Positions 61,640-64,000 of a DNA stretch of 64,000 nt are shown here, piece after piece. The DNA lies in contig NZ_SJSL01000008.1 in the NCBI RefSeq assembly GCF_004331695.1, positions 62,001 through 126,000 on the forward strand, given 5' to 3'. The DNA is from Pedobacter psychroterrae. Lineage in GTDB: Bacteria > Bacteroidota > Bacteroidia > Sphingobacteriales > Sphingobacteriaceae. The position numbers and the translations under genes are program-made. A model generated the notes under the pieces. That model worked only from the letters and a program-made list of their open reading frames with translations, was not told the DNA's origin and did not search any database. Every line of letters begins with the position of its first letter. The first letter of the stretch is position 1.

Positions 61640-63184
61640 ATGAATAAGAAATTAAACCTCAATTTTTTACTTTATCCCATTCTGATTTTTGTCCTGCTGA
61701 CGGGCGCTTGTAAAAAAGAACCGAAGGATTTACAAGAGCCTGAGCCGGTACTCCTTTCTGATAAGGTAATTAAATCCTTTATTTTCAAAGCAGCTAAAAA
61801 TCCTGTTTTAGTAAATGATGTGATAGCTGAAATAAAAGGAGATACCATTTATGCTCCTGCTTTTTCGGGAACAAATATCAGTCAGCTAGTTCCTGAATTT
61901 ACTTTTGACGGAGTGAAGGTTTCTGTAAACGAAACCGCGCAGACTAGTAATGAGACGGCCAATGACTTTACAAAACTGGTAGCCTACACGGTGGTGGCTG
62001 AAGATAACAGTAAAAAAGTCTATACAGTTAAATTTACTGATAATGGGATCGCCGCGCTTTACATTAACACCACCAATAACGCTGCTATAAACAGCAAGGA
62101 CATTTATGTAACAGGAACCATTAAGATAGTGGGTAACTTTAAAGATGTCTTGTTTGATGGTAAAACAGAAATAAAAGGCAGGGGCAATTCTACCTGGGGG
62201 ATGCCTAAAAAGCCCTACCGGATCAAACTGGATAAAAAATTTGGCATATTAGGGATGTCTGAAAATAAGAACTGGGTGCTTCTGGCCAATTATGCAGATA
62301 AAACATTGATGAGAAATGAGCTCGCATTTATGCTGAGTAGAAATTCAGGCTTGACTTTTACCCCTGATTCCAGATTTGTAGAGGTTTTTCTTAATGGCAA
62401 TTATCAGGGTAGTTATTTGCTTACCGAACAGATCAAAGAAGGCAAAGACGTGGTTGATGTTGAACGGGACGGGGGCTATTTACTGGAACAGGATGGATTT
62501 GCCGGCTCAGAACCCGTACATTTCTACACCAAAAAGAATATGCCGGTCACGGTTAAATATCCTGATGAAGAAGAAATTACGCCTTTGCAAAAGGAATATA
62601 TAAGCAGTCATTTTCAAAAGTTGGAAGATGCTTTGTTTGCCGCCAATTTTACAGACCCTTTAAATGGCTACCGTAAGTATTTTGATGTTGATTCTTATAT
62701 AAACTATTACATCGTAAATGAAGTGATGGGCAATCCGGATATGTTTTGGAGTACCTATATGTATAAGAAACCCAATGATGACAAGATCTACACCGGTCCG
62801 GTATGGGACTTTGATATTGCGATAAATAATGATGATCGCTTAGGTAATCAGGTAAACGGACTGATGCTCACCGCTGCACATGAGCCAAAAGCCTGGATCA
62901 GAAGAATGATGGAAGACCAGTCTTTCAGGCAAAAAATCAGATTAAGATGGAATGAGCTAAAGGCAAAAATACTTACGCTACCAGCCTCAGTTGATTTGCT
63001 GTCAAAAAAACTGGCGGTATCCCAGACCAGAAATTTCACAAAGTGGAGTATTTTAAACACCAAAGTATACCGGGAATTTCAAATAGCAGGATCTTATAAC
63101 GCCGAAGTTGCTTATCTTAAAAACTACCTCACTAACCATATCAGCTGGCTTGATGCTAAGTTTAACGGTAGTGAGTATCAATAA
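61640..63184 (+). CDS. CotH-kinase family lipoprotein
   Basis: A 514-residue lipoprotein (lipobox LLTGAC, residues about 20-25). An N-terminal immunoglobulin-like domain (about 40-145, IKSFIFKAAKNPVLVNDVIA) is followed by the CotH domain: IKGRGNSTWGMPKKPYRIKL, NWVLLANYADKTLMRNELAF, GSYLLTEQIKEG and the metal/ATP site GPVWDFDIAINN. CotH proteins are atypical protein kinases, known from Bacillus spore coats and widely present in Bacteroidota as surface proteins of unknown substrate. Full length. Followed by a strong terminator. Confidence 0.92.
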   Translation: MNKKLNLNFLLYPILIFVLLTGACKKEPKDLQEPEPVLLSDKVIKSFIFKAAKNPVLVNDVIAEIKGDTIYAPAFSGTNISQLVPEFTFDGVKVSVNETAQTSNETANDFTKLVAYTVVAEDNSKKVYTVKFTDNGIAALYINTTNNAAINSKDIYVTGTIKIVGNFKDVLFDGKTEIKGRGNSTWGMPKKPYRIKLDKKFGILGMSENKNWVLLANYADKTLMRNELAFMLSRNSGLTFTPDSRFVEVFLNGNYQGSYLLTEQIKEGKDVVDVERDGGYLLEQDGFAGSEPVHFYTKKNMPVTVKYPDEEEITPLQKEYISSHFQKLEDALFAANFTDPLNGYRKYFDVDSYINYYIVNEVMGNPDMFWSTYMYKKPNDDKIYTGPVWDFDIAINNDDRLGNQVNGLMLTAAHEPKAWIRRMMEDQSFRQKIRLRWNELKAKILTLPASVDLLSKKLAVSQTRNFTKWSILNTKVYREFQIAGSYNAEVAYLKNYLTNHISWLDAKFNGSEYQ

Positions 63185-63197
63185 GCACCTTTATAGT

Positions 63198-63233
63198 ACA
63201 ACGGCTACCGAGAGGTAGCCGTTGTTATTTTAC
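63198..63233 (+). terminator. terminator after the CotH-family gene
   Basis: A perfect 12-bp stem (63198-63209 with 63214-63225) with loop gaga, followed by a T-rich tract. It may also serve the convergent helicase gene. Confidence 0.9.
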
Positions 63234-64000
63234 GATGTCGGTTTCGACTGTTTATTTTTATTGCCCCAGTAGCCTTTTCCTTTCGGGCTTTTTTTAGCTC
63301 CGCTCAAGTTTGGCTTGCTTTCTGCCCTTTCAGGTCTTGCTCCCCTTGCCGGTTTAGCTTTGCCTTTAGCTTTCGCAGCAGCAGCTCCGCTCATCAGGCT
63401 TTGCCAGCTCATGGCATAAGGATGGTCTTCGGTAACTGGTACTTTTAGACCAATCAATTTTTCTATATCATCCAAAAATTCTTTCTCTTCAGCATCACAG
63501 AATGAAAGTGCTGTGCCGCTTAGTCCGGCACGGCCTGTACGGCCAATCCGATGCACATAAGTCTCAGGGATATTAGGCAATTCATAATTGATCACATGCG
63601 TCAGTTCATCCACGTCAATACCACGGGCGGCAATATCAGTAGCTACCAGGATACGGGTAATTTTGGCTTTGAAATTGGTCAGCGCCCTTTGTCTGGCATT
63701 TTGAGATTTATTACCATGGATTGCTTCTGCTTTTACACCAACCTTGATCAGGTCTTTCACAATTCTGTCAGCACCGTGCTTGGTACGTGCAAAAACCAAT
63801 GCAGTCTCAATGGTCTTATCTTTTAGTATATGCAGTAAAAGATTTTTCTTGTCATTTTTATCTACATAAAAGATCTCCTGCTGTATTTTTTCTGCTGTAG
63901 ATGATACAGGGGTAACTTCTACTTTTACCGGGTTGGTCAATATGGTATTTGCCAGTGTCTGGATTTCCTTAGGCATGGTAGCTGAGAAAAACAGGGTCTG
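63230..64000 (-). CDS. DEAD-box RNA helicase, C-terminal part
   Basis: The frame is open to the right edge, so the N-terminus is missing. The edge codons read QTLFFSATMPKEI, containing motif III (SAT). Then come motif IV (TALVFARTKHGADRI), motif Ia/V (ILVATDIAARGIDVDEL) and motif VI (YVHRIGRTGRAG). The last 70 residues are Lys/Ala/Gly/Ser-rich and basic (GAAAAKAKGKAKPARGARPE), an RNA-binding tail like that of RhlE-type helicases. It unwinds RNA in ribosome assembly, mRNA decay or cold adaptation; a specific paralogue cannot be assigned. Confidence 0.94.
   Translation of the reverse strand, partial: QTLFFSATMPKEIQTLANTILTNPVKVEVTPVSSTAEKIQQEIFYVDKNDKKNLLLHILKDKTIETALVFARTKHGADRIVKDLIKVGVKAEAIHGNKSQNARQRALTNFKAKITRILVATDIAARGIDVDELTHVINYELPNIPETYVHRIGRTGRAGLSGTALSFCDAEEKEFLDDIEKLIGLKVPVTEDHPYAMSWQSLMSGAAAAKAKGKAKPARGARPERAESKPNLSGAKKSPKGKGYWGNKNKQSKPTS

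Overview
The window is chromosomal DNA from a Bacteroidota bacterium, most likely a Sphingobacteriaceae member such as Pedobacter or a close relative. The evidence is a SusC/SusD pair, head-GIN and M16 proteins, an Arg-substituted Bacteroidota-type integrase, and several promoters that fit the phylum-specific pattern TTG-N19/20-TAnnTTT(G/A). Species assignment is inference; no rRNA is present.

Layout. 1-5.3 kb: housekeeping and accessory genes (YihY fragment, GxGYxYP protein, RibD-like reductase, acetyl-CoA synthetase, CsbD). 5.4-12.2 kb: an MG2-domain envelope protein, then a peptide-modification cluster with two transglutaminases, a circularly permuted ATP-grasp and an alpha-E protein. 12.3-17.5 kb: M16 peptidase and the surE / small membrane protein / lpxB operon. 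17.9-26.5 kb: a compact polysaccharide utilisation locus (SusC, SusD, GH92, GH125) expected to take up and trim alpha-mannosides. 26.6-33.3 kb: a three-gene envelope operon and a very large CheB-CheR-PAS-histidine kinase.

33.4-50.3 kb is accessory. A tRNA-Ala(GGC) gene at 46187-46260 carries a 12.57 kb integrated island. The 90-bp direct repeats at 33568-33657 and 46139-46228 hold the tRNA 3' half plus its terminator. The island has a tyrosine integrase next to the tRNA, a winged-helix initiator-like gene, an SF2 helicase-like protein whose P-loop lacks lysine, a RadC-like JAB protein, a TIR-like candidate defence effector, an IS3-family insertion, a possible structured RNA and several unrecognised genes. 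No relaxase or conjugation gene is visible. Around it are traces of older events: a dyad-symmetric array of eight 11-bp-phased motifs, a short fragment of a second integrase, and a duplicated copy of the tRNA promoter region 3.9 kb away. Between the two promoter copies lies a two-gene operon, one product of which resembles the N-terminal part of vitellogenin-type lipid-transfer proteins.

50.4-64 kb: two AraC-type regulators and a coupled unknown protein; a cupin / desaturase / MoeB-rhodanese operon; a response regulator; an alpha/beta hydrolase that may be read from a leaderless mRNA; a KaiC-KaiB-KaiB-histidine kinase operon without KaiA; a CotH-family lipoprotein; and the C-terminal part of a DEAD-box RNA helicase.
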